Source: a virus
Reading direction: 5' to 3' (one strand)
Length of the DNA: 43,660 bases
IMG/VR virus record: IMGVR_UViG_3300005590_000044
Location: 1-43,660 of that record
The notes under the pieces are model-generated. The model had not been told where the DNA came from. It did not search any database and saw nothing but the letters and a program-made list of their open reading frames with translations. This document shows positions 37,620-43,660 of this stretch, piece by piece. The translations under genes and the position numbers were made by a program. Numbering within the stretch: position 1 is the stretch's first letter; each line of letters opens with the position of its first letter.

Positions 37620-38489
37620 ATGCCGGATCCCGCGAAACGGATGTGGAGCAACTACGCATCCAGCCTCGAAACGCCAGACGGACGGAAGCGGATCATCAAG
37701 GTCCGCGAAACCTACACCGTCCCAACGACGACCAGCGACGACCTGGACTCGATCTATCTGACGACGCCAGACTTGCCGCAGGTCGGCGACATCCATCCCG
37801 ACACGACGAACGTCATCGCGAAGAAGGTCAAGCCGCGGCAGATCGGACCGTTGTATTGGCATGTCGACGTCGAATGGGAAGGCGAAGTCGGGCCAGGTGG
37901 CAAGCAGGACTCGCCACTGAACGACCCGCCCGAAATCTCATGGGGCAAAGTCGACTCGCAGGAACCGATCGACGAAGACCTCAATGGGGCGGCGATCGCG
38001 ACGGTCAACGGCGAGCCGATCGCAGGGGTCACGAAAGACCTAAGCGACCTGGTCGTCACGATCAAAAAAAACTATGCCGCGGTTGATCTCGCATCAACGC
38101 ACCAATACCTGCACTCGGTCAACAGCGACACGTTCCTCGATTTCGCCGCGGGAACCGGCAAGATGACCGGATTTAACGCGAAAGAAAAGATCGCCGACAA
38201 CGTGCCAGGCGGTCAGTACTTCGAAGTCACCGCGACGGTTCAATTCCGCTATCCGTATCAAACGACCGCAGCGCGGGCATGGTGGAAACGCGTCCGTCAC
38301 GAAGGGTACCGAGTCAAGGACGCCAATGGCGACATTGGAATCGGCCGAACGGACAAGGGCGAAATGATCTCCTCGCCAGTCCTTTTGAAAGCCGACGGCA
38401 CCGAAGAAACGACGTCGGCCAACGCGCACTTCTTGGAATTCCAAATCTATCAACCGCTTTCCTACGGGGCACTGGGACTGACGTCATGA
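37620..38489 (+). CDS. Predicted tail tip/baseplate protein (289 aa)
   Basis: ATG 37620, one base after the previous stop. Mixed alpha/beta protein: KRIIKVRETYTVPTTTSDDL, YWHVDVEWEGEVGPGGKQDS, YFEVTATVQFRYPYQTTAAR, and an end LEFQIYQPLSYGALG. Order after the tape measure suggests a distal tail or hub component. No catalytic motif. The stop overlaps the next ATG. Confidence 0.6.
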   Translation: MPDPAKRMWSNYASSLETPDGRKRIIKVRETYTVPTTTSDDLDSIYLTTPDLPQVGDIHPDTTNVIAKKVKPRQIGPLYWHVDVEWEGEVGPGGKQDSPLNDPPEISWGKVDSQEPIDEDLNGAAIATVNGEPIAGVTKDLSDLVVTIKKNYAAVDLASTHQYLHSVNSDTFLDFAAGTGKMTGFNAKEKIADNVPGGQYFEVTATVQFRYPYQTTAARAWWKRVRHEGYRVKDANGDIGIGRTDKGEMISSPVLLKADGTEETTSANAHFLEFQIYQPLSYGALGLTS

Positions 38490-39079
38490 CGCAGATCGGA
38501 GCCTATACGCCCGAACGCGCAAGGGCGATCAGCAACGCCGTCGATCGACTGCTGCGCGACGCAGCGAGGCGAGGCGGCGTTCATTCGCACCGATACGACG
38601 GATGGCTCGCGAAGACGACCAGCACCATCACCGCGGGGGTTGCAGGAACCAGCGTCGGCACCGGATCGGCGACACCATACACGATCGACAGCAGCGACAA
38701 CCTGGTCGCGATCCAAAACGCAAGCGGCGACGTTTCGCTGGACGTCAAGAACTTAACGACCAGCACCGTACCAAGCGACACTTGGGTGACGCTACTCGAT
38801 GTCAGCGGCCGATTGGTTATCGGCGAAATCGCCAGCGTTGGCACGAAGTCGGGAATCTACCGGGCACCTTCAGGTGGCATCGCGGCGATAAGCGGATCGA
38901 CTCTCGGGTCGGCAACTTGCGATGCCTACGAATTGGTCGCCGGCGTCCGAACGGCAATCAGCGGAGAATCGGAAACTGTCTACAACCAGGCCGCGGAGGC
39001 AGTAGCGGCCAACGCCTATATCTTCGCCGTCGAAGATCGCAACGGCGACCTGATCGCAGTCTGGGAGGATTGCGAATGA
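38486..39079 (+). CDS. Predicted virion protein (197 aa)
   Basis: ATG 38486 (ATGA overlap). A helical N-terminus (ERARAISNAVDRLLRDAARR) is followed by a beta domain with Ser/Thr-rich strands and ends with YIFAVEDRNGDLIAVWEDCE. Likely tail tip or fibre-attachment component by position. Function unknown. Confidence 0.6.
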   Translation: MTQIGAYTPERARAISNAVDRLLRDAARRGGVHSHRYDGWLAKTTSTITAGVAGTSVGTGSATPYTIDSSDNLVAIQNASGDVSLDVKNLTTSTVPSDTWVTLLDVSGRLVIGEIASVGTKSGIYRAPSGGIAAISGSTLGSATCDAYELVAGVRTAISGESETVYNQAAEAVAANAYIFAVEDRNGDLIAVWEDCE

Positions 39080-39804
39080 AAAAGAAGAACGCACCAGGCG
39101 GTTGCAATTGCTGCGGGCCGGATCCTTGCGTCGACCAGACGGCAACCGGGCTGCGGGTCACCATTTCGGGGTTTTCAGATTGCTCCGATGCGCTGCCAAC
39201 GACGAACGGCGATTTCAACTGCGACCGCGACCTTTCGCAATTCAACGGAAGCTATGATTTTTCGGTCGCCGATGTCGATCCGACAAGCGGAACAGCAGCC
39301 GATCGCCGCCTGCACTATTTCGAGGAAATCTTCGACGCGTCGGGTTGTAGTTGGAAGGACGGGGATCCGGAGCCGCCCTTCTGGAACGGCAACTGCAAGC
39401 ATCAGCACTATCTCGCAATTTGCGTCGAATTTCGCTGCCTAACGAGCGAGCCAGACACCGGAATGCAAATAGCAGTCCGAGTCTTGACGGCAACGATCGA
39501 GCCAGCTACCAGTTCAGCAACCCAGGAATCCAATTGCGACTCGCTAAGTTTTTCTTCGCCAGCGAGCGCCGGCAGCAATATGGTCGTCTGGCGTGAGAAC
39601 GCACCTGGCACCAGCGACCCGGATCATGACTCGTCATTTACGAGCGTCAGTTTCACCAGGGACGCCGGCACCGGTTGGACCGAAGAAGTCCAGTATGACA
39701 ACGGAGACGCCCGCTGTTGCGACGACACGCCGGGATTTCCGCAAGCCACGATCTCGCTAACATCGGACACCCATACCGTTGATCTCGTCCTTCTCTACAC
39801 ATAA
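39076..39804 (+). CDS. Cysteine-rich virion protein (242 aa)
   Basis: ATG 39076 overlaps the previous stop. The N-terminus is Cys-rich (GGCNCCGPDPCVDQ), with further Cys pairs along the chain and near the end (ARCCDDTPG). The rest is beta-rich. Many Cys in a tail-tip protein suggest metal or disulfide stabilisation. The end overlaps the next gene by 26 bases. No family recognised. Confidence 0.6.
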   Translation: MKKKNAPGGCNCCGPDPCVDQTATGLRVTISGFSDCSDALPTTNGDFNCDRDLSQFNGSYDFSVADVDPTSGTAADRRLHYFEEIFDASGCSWKDGDPEPPFWNGNCKHQHYLAICVEFRCLTSEPDTGMQIAVRVLTATIEPATSSATQESNCDSLSFSSPASAGSNMVVWRENAPGTSDPDHDSSFTSVSFTRDAGTGWTEEVQYDNGDARCCDDTPGFPQATISLTSDTHTVDLVLLYT

Positions 39805-40156
39805 GTGCCCCGAATGCGGGAACGAAGCGCCGCAAGTCGTCAAACTTTGTCGATGCGGATACCGTCGCCCCTCTGCCGCGATCACCGCGGGCGGCGTCGG
39901 TTCGGAATTGCTACGGATTATTCCCAAGCGGTTTAAGAAAACTGGATGCGGTTGCGAGGCATACGCATGCCGAATGAATCGATGGGGAATCGACGAATGC
40001 GAGCGACAAGCAGAAAAGATCATCACCTACATCGCCGCAAAGGCACCGACGGCGATCCCCTCGTGGATTGCGAGGCGGATCGCCGGCCGATGGCTCTCGC
40101 GGGCAATCCAGGCGGCAAGGATCAACCCTCCAACTCGTAAGCCGCCTCGAGCATAG
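39779..40156 (+). CDS. Zinc-finger protein with Cys/His-containing C-terminal domain (125 aa)
   Basis: TTG start at 39779, overlapping the previous gene; no better start is seen. An N-terminal ribbon (CPECGNEA then LCRCGYRR) is followed by GCGCEAYACRMNRWGIDECE and a C-terminal basic helix. The GCGC-x-MNRWGID-C pattern recurs in tail-tip regions of other phages, often near host-interaction genes, with no known function. It is the last gene of the rightward late operon; its end overlaps a minus-strand remnant. Confidence 0.6.
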   Translation: MISSFSTHKCPECGNEAPQVVKLCRCGYRRPSAAITAGGVGSELLRIIPKRFKKTGCGCEAYACRMNRWGIDECERQAEKIITYIAAKAPTAIPSWIARRIAGRWLSRAIQAARINPPTRKPPRA

Positions 40157-40305
40157 CGGCCAACATGGTCTGCTGGGCCGCGGATTCTTCTTCGGTTTGC
40201 TCCGGCGACGACCGCCTGCAACTCCTCCAACCGCGGAGTGTCGCAGGCCAACATCGCCTCGGAAGCGGCGACCATCAATTCAGATACGGTTCGTGGGGTT
40301 TCCAT
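40122..40305 (-). pseudogene. Small minus-strand gene disrupted by a frameshift
   Basis: Minus-strand ATG 40305 has an excellent GGAGGAG ribosome site five bases upstream. The frame reads METPRTVSELMVAASEAMLA then CDTPRLEELQAVV. The protein-like sequence then continues in a neighbouring frame as SPEQTEEESAAQQT, MLAAMLEAAYELEG, stop at 40122. The shift lies near 40200-40215. Acidic helical protein of about 60 residues if repaired. It could be a sequencing error, a true pseudogene or a shift site. Confidence 0.6.
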
Positions 40306-40386
40306 CTTTACTCCTCCAAGCCGCAGACAACCGCCTGCGATCGATTCATTTTTGAGCGGAACCAGGGGGCGAGAACGAACTCGTCC

Positions 40387-40641
40387 TCATAGGTCGCCGA
40401 CTGGATCGTCAGCGGATACCGAAAGATCACTTCGGTTTTTCGAGCCTAGTAGCCCGAAACCGGACGCGAATATGAAGCGACGACGATTCGCGGCACAATG
40501 AACTGACCAAATGACCAGACGCGTCATCGCCGGTTCGTCCGCCTCGAGGTATGCGGCCAACGCTTCGCGGATGATCTTGCTCGGTTTCTTCCCGGTTTCT
40601 TTGCATCGCTTGTCGAGTGCCTCTGGAAGACTACCAGGAAC
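40387..40641 (-). pseudogene. Ribbon-helix-helix (CopG/Arc-type) regulator remnant
   Basis: On the minus strand 40629 downwards reads LPEALDKRCKETGKKPSKII then REALAAYLEADEP, the strand-helix-helix pattern of CopG/Arc DNA-binding proteins. The open frame begins after a stop at about 40642 and has no ATG, GTG or TTG before the RHH strand, so the normal N-terminus is missing. After about 40510 the sequence loses protein character. It looks like a truncated repressor or antitoxin-like gene. Confidence 0.5.
40418..40440 (+). terminator. Intrinsic terminator for the rightward late genes
   Basis: ACCGAA (40418-40423), a seven-base loop, TTCGGT (40431-40436), then a T run to 40440. It is oriented to stop + strand transcription about 260 bases after the last late gene. 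Confidence 0.65.
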
Positions 40642-40724
40642 TCATCGACCGGATCCGCGAAACGCACTCGACCGACGGATGCAAACGCAAGATCGCAGCG
40701 GCCGAACGCGACCTGGAGATTTAG
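40617..40724 (+). pseudogene. Short + strand remnant (35 codons)
   Basis: A frame from GTG 40617 to TAG 40724 reads VPLEDYQELIDRIRETHS then TDGCKRKIAAAERDLEI. It has the composition of a real charged helical protein C-terminus but no ribosome-binding site. It begins just where the minus-strand RHH remnant loses its N-terminus, suggesting a recombination junction near 40620-40630. Confidence 0.35.
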
Positions 40725-40807
40725 AGTTGTTGGGCAGCAACGATCGCACCGAACCGTTCGGCGGGCAATTCAGCTTTGTCATTGCGGAACGCCGGAGCGG
40801 GCGTCAC
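40721..40807 (-). CDS. Short minus-strand gene or remnant (28 aa) after the LuxR gene
   Basis: GTG at 40807 (minus strand) overlaps the LuxR-type stop as GTGA. The frame reads VTPAPAFRNDKAELPAER then FGAIVAAQQL and stops at 40721. Coupled start and protein-like composition suggest the truncated start of a once longer gene. Function unknown. Confidence 0.35.
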   Translation of the reverse strand: MTPAPAFRNDKAELPAERFGAIVAAQQL

Positions 40808-41283
40808 TCCGCGAAAACGTAATCCCGGAACAAGACGCCTAGTTGTTCGCTGGTTTTCGCGCCTAATTTCTCCATCGCCGATCGGCGGTGCAAATTGACT
40901 GACTGTAGCGAGACATCGAGTCTCGCCGCTATCTCTCCGGTCGTCACCCCGTCAACTAGCATCCGGCAAACCGACGTTTCGCGGTCGGTCAGTCTCGTCT
41001 CGGCGAGCATTCCCCATATCGAAAACGACAGCATGAAAGCGCCGGGAGGGAGCCGGAATAGGTGGCAATGGAACGGCCGACCGTTGCGACGGGCGATCGC
41101 GAGGATCCGCACAGGCTCGCCGGTCGTGACCGCTTTTGCCCAGGCTAAAAGCAGTGCATCCGGGTCGGCGACGTGATCGGACATGGGACCCGACAGGGGG
41201 TTCCCGTCGAACGTCGACGTGTAATGGATCAGTTTTCCCTCGGAATTCGATACCGCGATTCCGAAATCGTAAATCTTTTTCAT
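40804..41283 (-). CDS. LuxR/GerE-type HTH transcription regulator
   Basis: A 159-residue protein read leftward. ATG 41283 is chosen because upstream in-frame sequence is Arg/Phe-rich and covers palindromic DNA; the ribosome site is weak. The C-terminal GerE domain is clear: RLTDRETSVCRMLVDGVTTG, EIAARLDVSLQSVNLHRRSA, MEKLGAKTSEQLG. The N-terminal 95 residues (YDFGIAVSNSEGKLIHYTS and FHCHLFRLPPGAFMLSFSIW) look PAS- or GAF-like, a possible ligand sensor. No receiver domain. It is transcribed away from the xis/int-like pair, so it may be the control protein of the former lysogeny switch. Confidence 0.82.
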   Translation of the reverse strand: MKKIYDFGIAVSNSEGKLIHYTSTFDGNPLSGPMSDHVADPDALLLAWAKAVTTGEPVRILAIARRNGRPFHCHLFRLPPGAFMLSFSIWGMLAETRLTDRETSVCRMLVDGVTTGEIAARLDVSLQSVNLHRRSAMEKLGAKTSEQLGVLFRDYVFAE

Positions 41284-41297
41284 CGTGAAAGAAAGCT

Positions 41298-41330
41298 GCA
41301 CACATTTTTTCAAAACGAAAGATTGTGTGC
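41298..41330. promoter_or_regulatory. Inverted repeat GCACACA/TGTGTGC upstream of the LuxR gene
   Basis: GCACACA (41298-41304) and TGTGTGC (41324-41330) are perfect reverse complements 19 bases apart, starting 15 bases upstream of the regulator start. Candidate autoregulatory operator; runs of T and A lie between the arms. Confidence 0.5.
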
Positions 41331-41374
41331 GGATGCCCACACGGTGAAAATCCCGTCTGTCAGGGGGACCGATC

Positions 41375-41415
41375 GTGTCCACCGAGTAGAAAAGGATATC
41401 TTCCGATGTGGACAC
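41375..41415. promoter_or_regulatory. Inverted repeat GTGTCCAC/GTGGACAC in the divergent control region
   Basis: Eight-base perfect arms at 41375-41382 and 41408-41415 with a 25-base spacer, between the leftward LuxR gene and the rightward int cluster. Candidate operator for the switch. The 488-bp stretch 41284-41771 otherwise holds no gene I can support. Confidence 0.55.
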
Positions 41416-41685
41416 GCAAAAGAAAAGTCGATACAAACGGAAAACCACGGGGGACGATCGGCGTGGTAACGCCAATCGCCCCACCATCAATCACGACCTG
41501 CCTCAACAGGACGATCAGAATGGCAATTTCTCCGCGGCGACCGTTTGATACGCAAAAGCGGGTCCGGTCGCAACCGCGAAACGATCAAATGTCCTGCTCG
41601 GATTGCGCACGTCCGCCACCTTCGGGGCTGAAAGAAGCCAGGCGACTCGCCTACAGTACACATTCGTCCATTGGATCTACTCTCC

Positions 41686-41701
41686 CCTAACAAGGAACCA
41701 G
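41686..41701 (+). promoter_or_regulatory. Leader motif CCTAACAAGGAACCAG, copy 3
   Basis: Differs at one base from the copies at 3143 and 3839. Here it is 70 bases before the next long gene; a small frame (GTG 41725 to TGA 41775, 16 codons) could use it. Confidence 0.5.
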
Positions 41702-41710
41702 ATTCAAAAG

Positions 41711-41765
41711 ACGGTTGGAAAACCGTGAATGAAATACAGAGGGAGCCGCCCGACCTTTTCGGGCG
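41711..41765 (+). promoter_or_regulatory. Two leader hairpins before the xis-like gene
   Basis: Hairpin one: ACGGTT/AACCGT (41711-41716, 41721-41726) with GGAA tetraloop. Hairpin two: CGCCCGA/TCGGGCG (41747-41753, 41759-41765) with a five-base loop, ending seven bases before ATG 41772. Together with the leader motif this looks like a post-transcriptional control leader. Confidence 0.45.
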
Positions 41766-41771
41766 AATAAT

Positions 41772-42014
41772 ATGATGGCACATTTTGACGGATTCGAAAG
41801 CGGAAAAGTTTACCCTTTTTTGGAAGTCATGGCGAGATTGGACTTTGACGGACCGGATCAAAAAAAGGCGCGTCGATCGTGCCAGACATTCATCCGGCGA
41901 TCGTTCGAGCGGGCTGGCATGAAATCGCCCTCGAATTGGCGAATTCTCTCGGGAAAAGCACTCGTTCGCGCCTTCAACGGCGACGAAGAAACGACGGAGG
42001 ATGGTACAGAGTGA
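41772..42014 (+). CDS. Small DNA-binding-like protein upstream of integrase (80 aa)
   Basis: ATG 41772 or 41775. Basic central part (KKARRSCQTFIRRSFERAG, then SPSNWRILSGKALVRAFNG) and an acidic end. The stop overlaps the integrase GTG (GTGA at 42011). Position and size suggest an excisionase or control protein, but no helix-turn-helix pattern is clear. Function uncertain. Confidence 0.55.
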   Translation: MMAHFDGFESGKVYPFLEVMARLDFDGPDQKKARRSCQTFIRRSFERAGMKSPSNWRILSGKALVRAFNGDEETTEDGTE

Positions 42015-42634
42015 TCAAGGTCTACGTCATCCGGAAGGGACCGCGACATTTTCTCATGCGTTGGAAAGACCCCCTCAGCCTTCGCCTGCGGGAGAAGCGA
42101 GCCAGCGGGACAACGCGACGGGAAGCGGAGCGTGAAGCGGGCGATCTCGAAACCGCCCTGCAAGGACCGGCAGCGGCAGCGATCGCAACCCTTGCGGATT
42201 TCGTGGACAGATACGAAACGGACCACGTCCTGGTCGCAACCGGGCACGGCAACCAGGCCAAATGGAACGCGGTCATTTCGCACTTCTACGACTACCTCGA
42301 GACGAAGAAGGCGAGCGACCAGGTGCCCCTCCGCGCGATCGACGCCGAAACCCTACTCGGATTCGAGACGTACCTGGCCGGCAAATTAAAGAGCCAGGCG
42401 AGCGTGCATTCATACATGGCGACCCTTCGGGCCGGCCTGAGTTACGCCGCGGACGCCGGATGGATGGCTCCGATCGCGAAGCGACGGAAGCGAGGACGGG
42501 ACGCCTCGACGCCGGCGACGATGAAGGGGCGTCCGCTTTGCCAGGAAGACGTCGACCGACTCCTCGCCTCGCGAAACGGCAGACACCTGCGGGGCAAATT
42601 TCAGAAAAGCAGAAAAAAATTCTGCGACGACTGA
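42011..42634 (+). pseudogene. int: Tyrosine-recombinase integrase truncated before its catalytic domain
   Basis: GTG 42011 overlaps the previous stop. The first 60 residues form an arm-binding-like beta domain (VIKVYVIRKGPRHFLMRWKD, then EREAGDLETAL). Next is the SAM-like core-binding domain (TLADFVDRYETDHVLVATGH; YLAGKLKSQASVHSYMATLR; AGLSYAADAGWM). It reaches CQEDVDRLLAS, where the catalytic domain normally begins, then turns into a short unrelated tail (KFQKSRKKFCDD). The Arg, His-x-x-Arg and Tyr of the active site are absent and not found downstream. 207 residues against a usual 330-400. Integration is not expected from this gene alone. Confidence 0.78.
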
Positions 42635-42776
42635 CGACAGCAGATCGCGAAAGGCGACCAGAGGCGACAAGCCGAAACACGCCAGTTTTGACCGATAGTC
42701 GCAACACTTCACAAGTCGATTTCTTGCCGTAGATTTCGACCACGGTGCGACGAACGAAGGAACGAAACAAGACCCT

Positions 42777-42826
42777 CGCCTGGAACCAACGCCCAACGCA
42801 CCGCGGGCAACCAGGCGGGGGTTTTT
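42777..42826 (+). terminator. Candidate terminator before the early operon
   Basis: CGCCTGG (42777-42783) pairs with CCAGGCG (42811-42817), with an inner GCCC/GGGC stem, followed by GGGG and five T (42822-42826). It lies 20 bases before the next start codon; a regulatory attenuator is also possible. The rest of 42635-42846 shows no gene. Confidence 0.5.
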
Positions 42827-42846
42827 CATACGCAACGGAGAACGGG

Positions 42847-43083
42847 ATGGACCTCGGAGCGGCAGCAGTAGTCGCAGCGGCGACGACAGGCTGGGCAGCG
42901 ATGGCATGGGTGCTTTTTGCGGACGCAAGGACGGCAAGCGGGAGGATCGGCACGACGCCAACACCAGAAGGATCGCGACAGGAACGCAAGGGATCGCGGG
43001 ACGGACGGCGCGAAGGATTCGCTGGGACAAGGACGTCCCCTTCTTTTTTCACCAGCGACAAGCGGAGCAAAGCAGGTGCTTAG
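42847..43083 (+). CDS. Small membrane protein (78 aa)
   Basis: ATG 42847 with GGAGA about six bases upstream is preferred to an upstream in-frame ATG. One hydrophobic segment (GAAAVVAAATTGWAAMAWVLFA) then a basic Arg/Ser/Gly-rich tail. Its end overlaps the next gene by eight bases. Function unknown. Confidence 0.5.
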   Translation: MDLGAAAVVAAATTGWAAMAWVLFADARTASGRIGTTPTPEGSRQERKGSRDGRREGFAGTRTSPSFFTSDKRSKAGA

Positions 43084-43177
43084 TTACACCCTCGCCCTTT
43101 TGCTTTTCGACCTAGCCTGCGCGTTGATCGTTTGCGGGCTGATTTGGAAGGCACCGACCAGGGAGGACTTCGAATGA
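43076..43177 (+). CDS. Very small membrane protein (33 aa)
   Basis: GTG 43076 with GGAG eight bases upstream. Almost entirely one transmembrane helix (LSYTLALLLFDLACALIVCG) followed by WKAPTREDFE. The stop overlaps the next ATG at 43174. Coding supported by the ribosome site and coupling. Confidence 0.55.
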   Translation: MLSYTLALLLFDLACALIVCGLIWKAPTREDFE

Positions 43178-43660
43178 GCATTGACCTAACCGACCGAGTG
43201 TTGGTTTTACGAAGCACACCGGCCAATCGCATTTCAAAAAACGGTTTCGTCTGGCCCAAGTCGGGACCGGTCGAATGTCCTGATTGGGACCCGGCAGAGA
43301 AGTGCGGTAATGGATTGCACGGTCTGCTGTGGGGCGTCGGCGACGCTGGACTCTTGTGTCTCAGTGAAAACGCGGTGTTTCAGGTCGTGTCGGTACCGAC
43401 CGATTCGATCGTCGACCTCAACAGCAAGGTGAAGTTCCCCAAGGGAGAAGTGATCTTTTCGGGCGACCGCTTCGAAGCGGGTTCGCTCATCTCGAAACAT
43501 GCACCGAAAGGGACGAGAGTCACGTTCGGCACGGCGACCGCAGGGTACCGAGGCACGGCGACCGCAGGACACGACGGCACGGCGACCGCAGGGTACCGAG
43601 GCACGGCGACCGCAGGGGACCGAGGCACGGCGACCGCAGGGTACCGAGGCACGGCGACCG
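43174..43660 (+). CDS. Octapeptide-repeat protein, N-terminal part (copy B, runs off the window)
   Basis: ATG 43174 (ATGA overlap, GGGAGG eight bases upstream). The N-terminal 118 residues match copy A closely (RSTPANRISKNGFVWPKSGP, CGNGLHGLLWG, KVKFPKGEVIFSGDRFEAGS) and lead into TATAG-type octapeptides (YR, HD, YR, DR, YR) up to the window end. The frame at 43643-43660 equals that of bases 1-18, so joining the window ends restores one gene continuing to 308. About 12 units are seen in total if the 18-base overlap is collapsed. Function unknown. Confidence 0.82.
   Translation, partial: MSIDLTDRVLVLRSTPANRISKNGFVWPKSGPVECPDWDPAEKCGNGLHGLLWGVGDAGLLCLSENAVFQVVSVPTDSIVDLNSKVKFPKGEVIFSGDRFEAGSLISKHAPKGTRVTFGTATAGYRGTATAGHDGTATAGYRGTATAGDRGTATAGYRGTAT

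Noticed and set aside
41284-41490. N-terminal extension of the LuxR-type protein to an ATG at 41490
   Set aside because: The extra 69 residues are not protein-like and lie over inverted repeats that look like operators; ATG 41283 begins a plausible sensor domain.
41406-41690. 94-codon + strand frame starting MWTRKRKVDTNGK in the divergent control region
   Set aside because: A ribosome-like AAGGA precedes it, but the Arg/Pro/Ser/Thr composition lacks domain character and it runs through the palindromic operator candidate. Kept only as a weak possibility.

Overview
This window reads as an essentially complete genome of a tailed phage (Caudoviricetes, siphovirus-like morphology). The first and last 18 bases are identical, and both window ends lie inside the same 24-bp tandem-repeat gene, in the same frame. 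The sequence is therefore best read as a circle or circularly permuted map of about 43.64 kb that was opened inside a repeat. The DNA is GC-rich. Nearly all genes lie on the + strand and are packed with ATGA, TGATG or GTGA start/stop overlaps. The host cannot be read directly. The TM2 membrane protein, the trypsin-like protease and the style of the tail genes give me an impression of a Planctomycetota host; that is inference.

Layout. (1) 42.8 kb through the origin to 9.5 kb is the early/replication module: small membrane proteins, two near-identical octapeptide-repeat proteins flanking a DUF3310 gene, a RecA-like ATPase (Sak4-type), a sigma-region-4-like protein, a DUF669 ssDNA-binding protein, an SF2 helicase with an SSB-like C-terminal tip, a C5-cytosine methyltransferase that has lost its catalytic centre, and a large PrimPol-DUF3987 primase/helicase. 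(2) 9.54-10.39 kb is a non-coding control region with a 29-bp inverted repeat, GGTGGCA iteron-like copies, an AT-rich island (candidate replication origin) and a tRNA-Met(CAT). (3) 10.4-16 kb holds a PDDEXK resolvase, a metallophosphoesterase, an SNase-like nuclease, a secreted trypsin-like protease with collagen-like triplets, and several small membrane proteins including two holin candidates. No lysozyme or amidase is recognisable anywhere. (4) 15.9-20.2 kb encodes host-contact proteins (LamG-like protein, long fibre). (5) 20.2-23.1 kb is a cargo block (Cys4 protein, DUF4406, ParB-methyltransferase fusion) flanked by 13-bp direct repeats. (6) 23.1-31.3 kb is packaging and head: a small-terminase candidate, a large terminase interrupted in its P-loop by a class 3-type intein, a gpW-like joiner, a lambda-type portal and a protease-capsid fusion. 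An antisense TM2 gene sits between terminase and gpW. (7) 31.4-40.2 kb is the connector and tail module: gpZ-like protein, tail tube, tail assembly chaperone with a -1 frameshift site, tape measure and tail tip. (8) 40.1-42.6 kb is a decayed lysogeny/control region: minus-strand remnants, a LuxR-type regulator, palindromic operator candidates, a small gene and an integrase lacking its catalytic domain.

Together the genes describe a lambda-like virion, a PrimPol-based replisome and a former temperate switch that now looks broken. The most notable systems are the class 3 intein in the terminase P-loop, the candidate proteolytic lysis cassette, the frameshift-encoded zinc-ribbon chaperone extension, the overlapping-frame methyltransferase remnant and the ice-nucleation-like octapeptide repeat genes.
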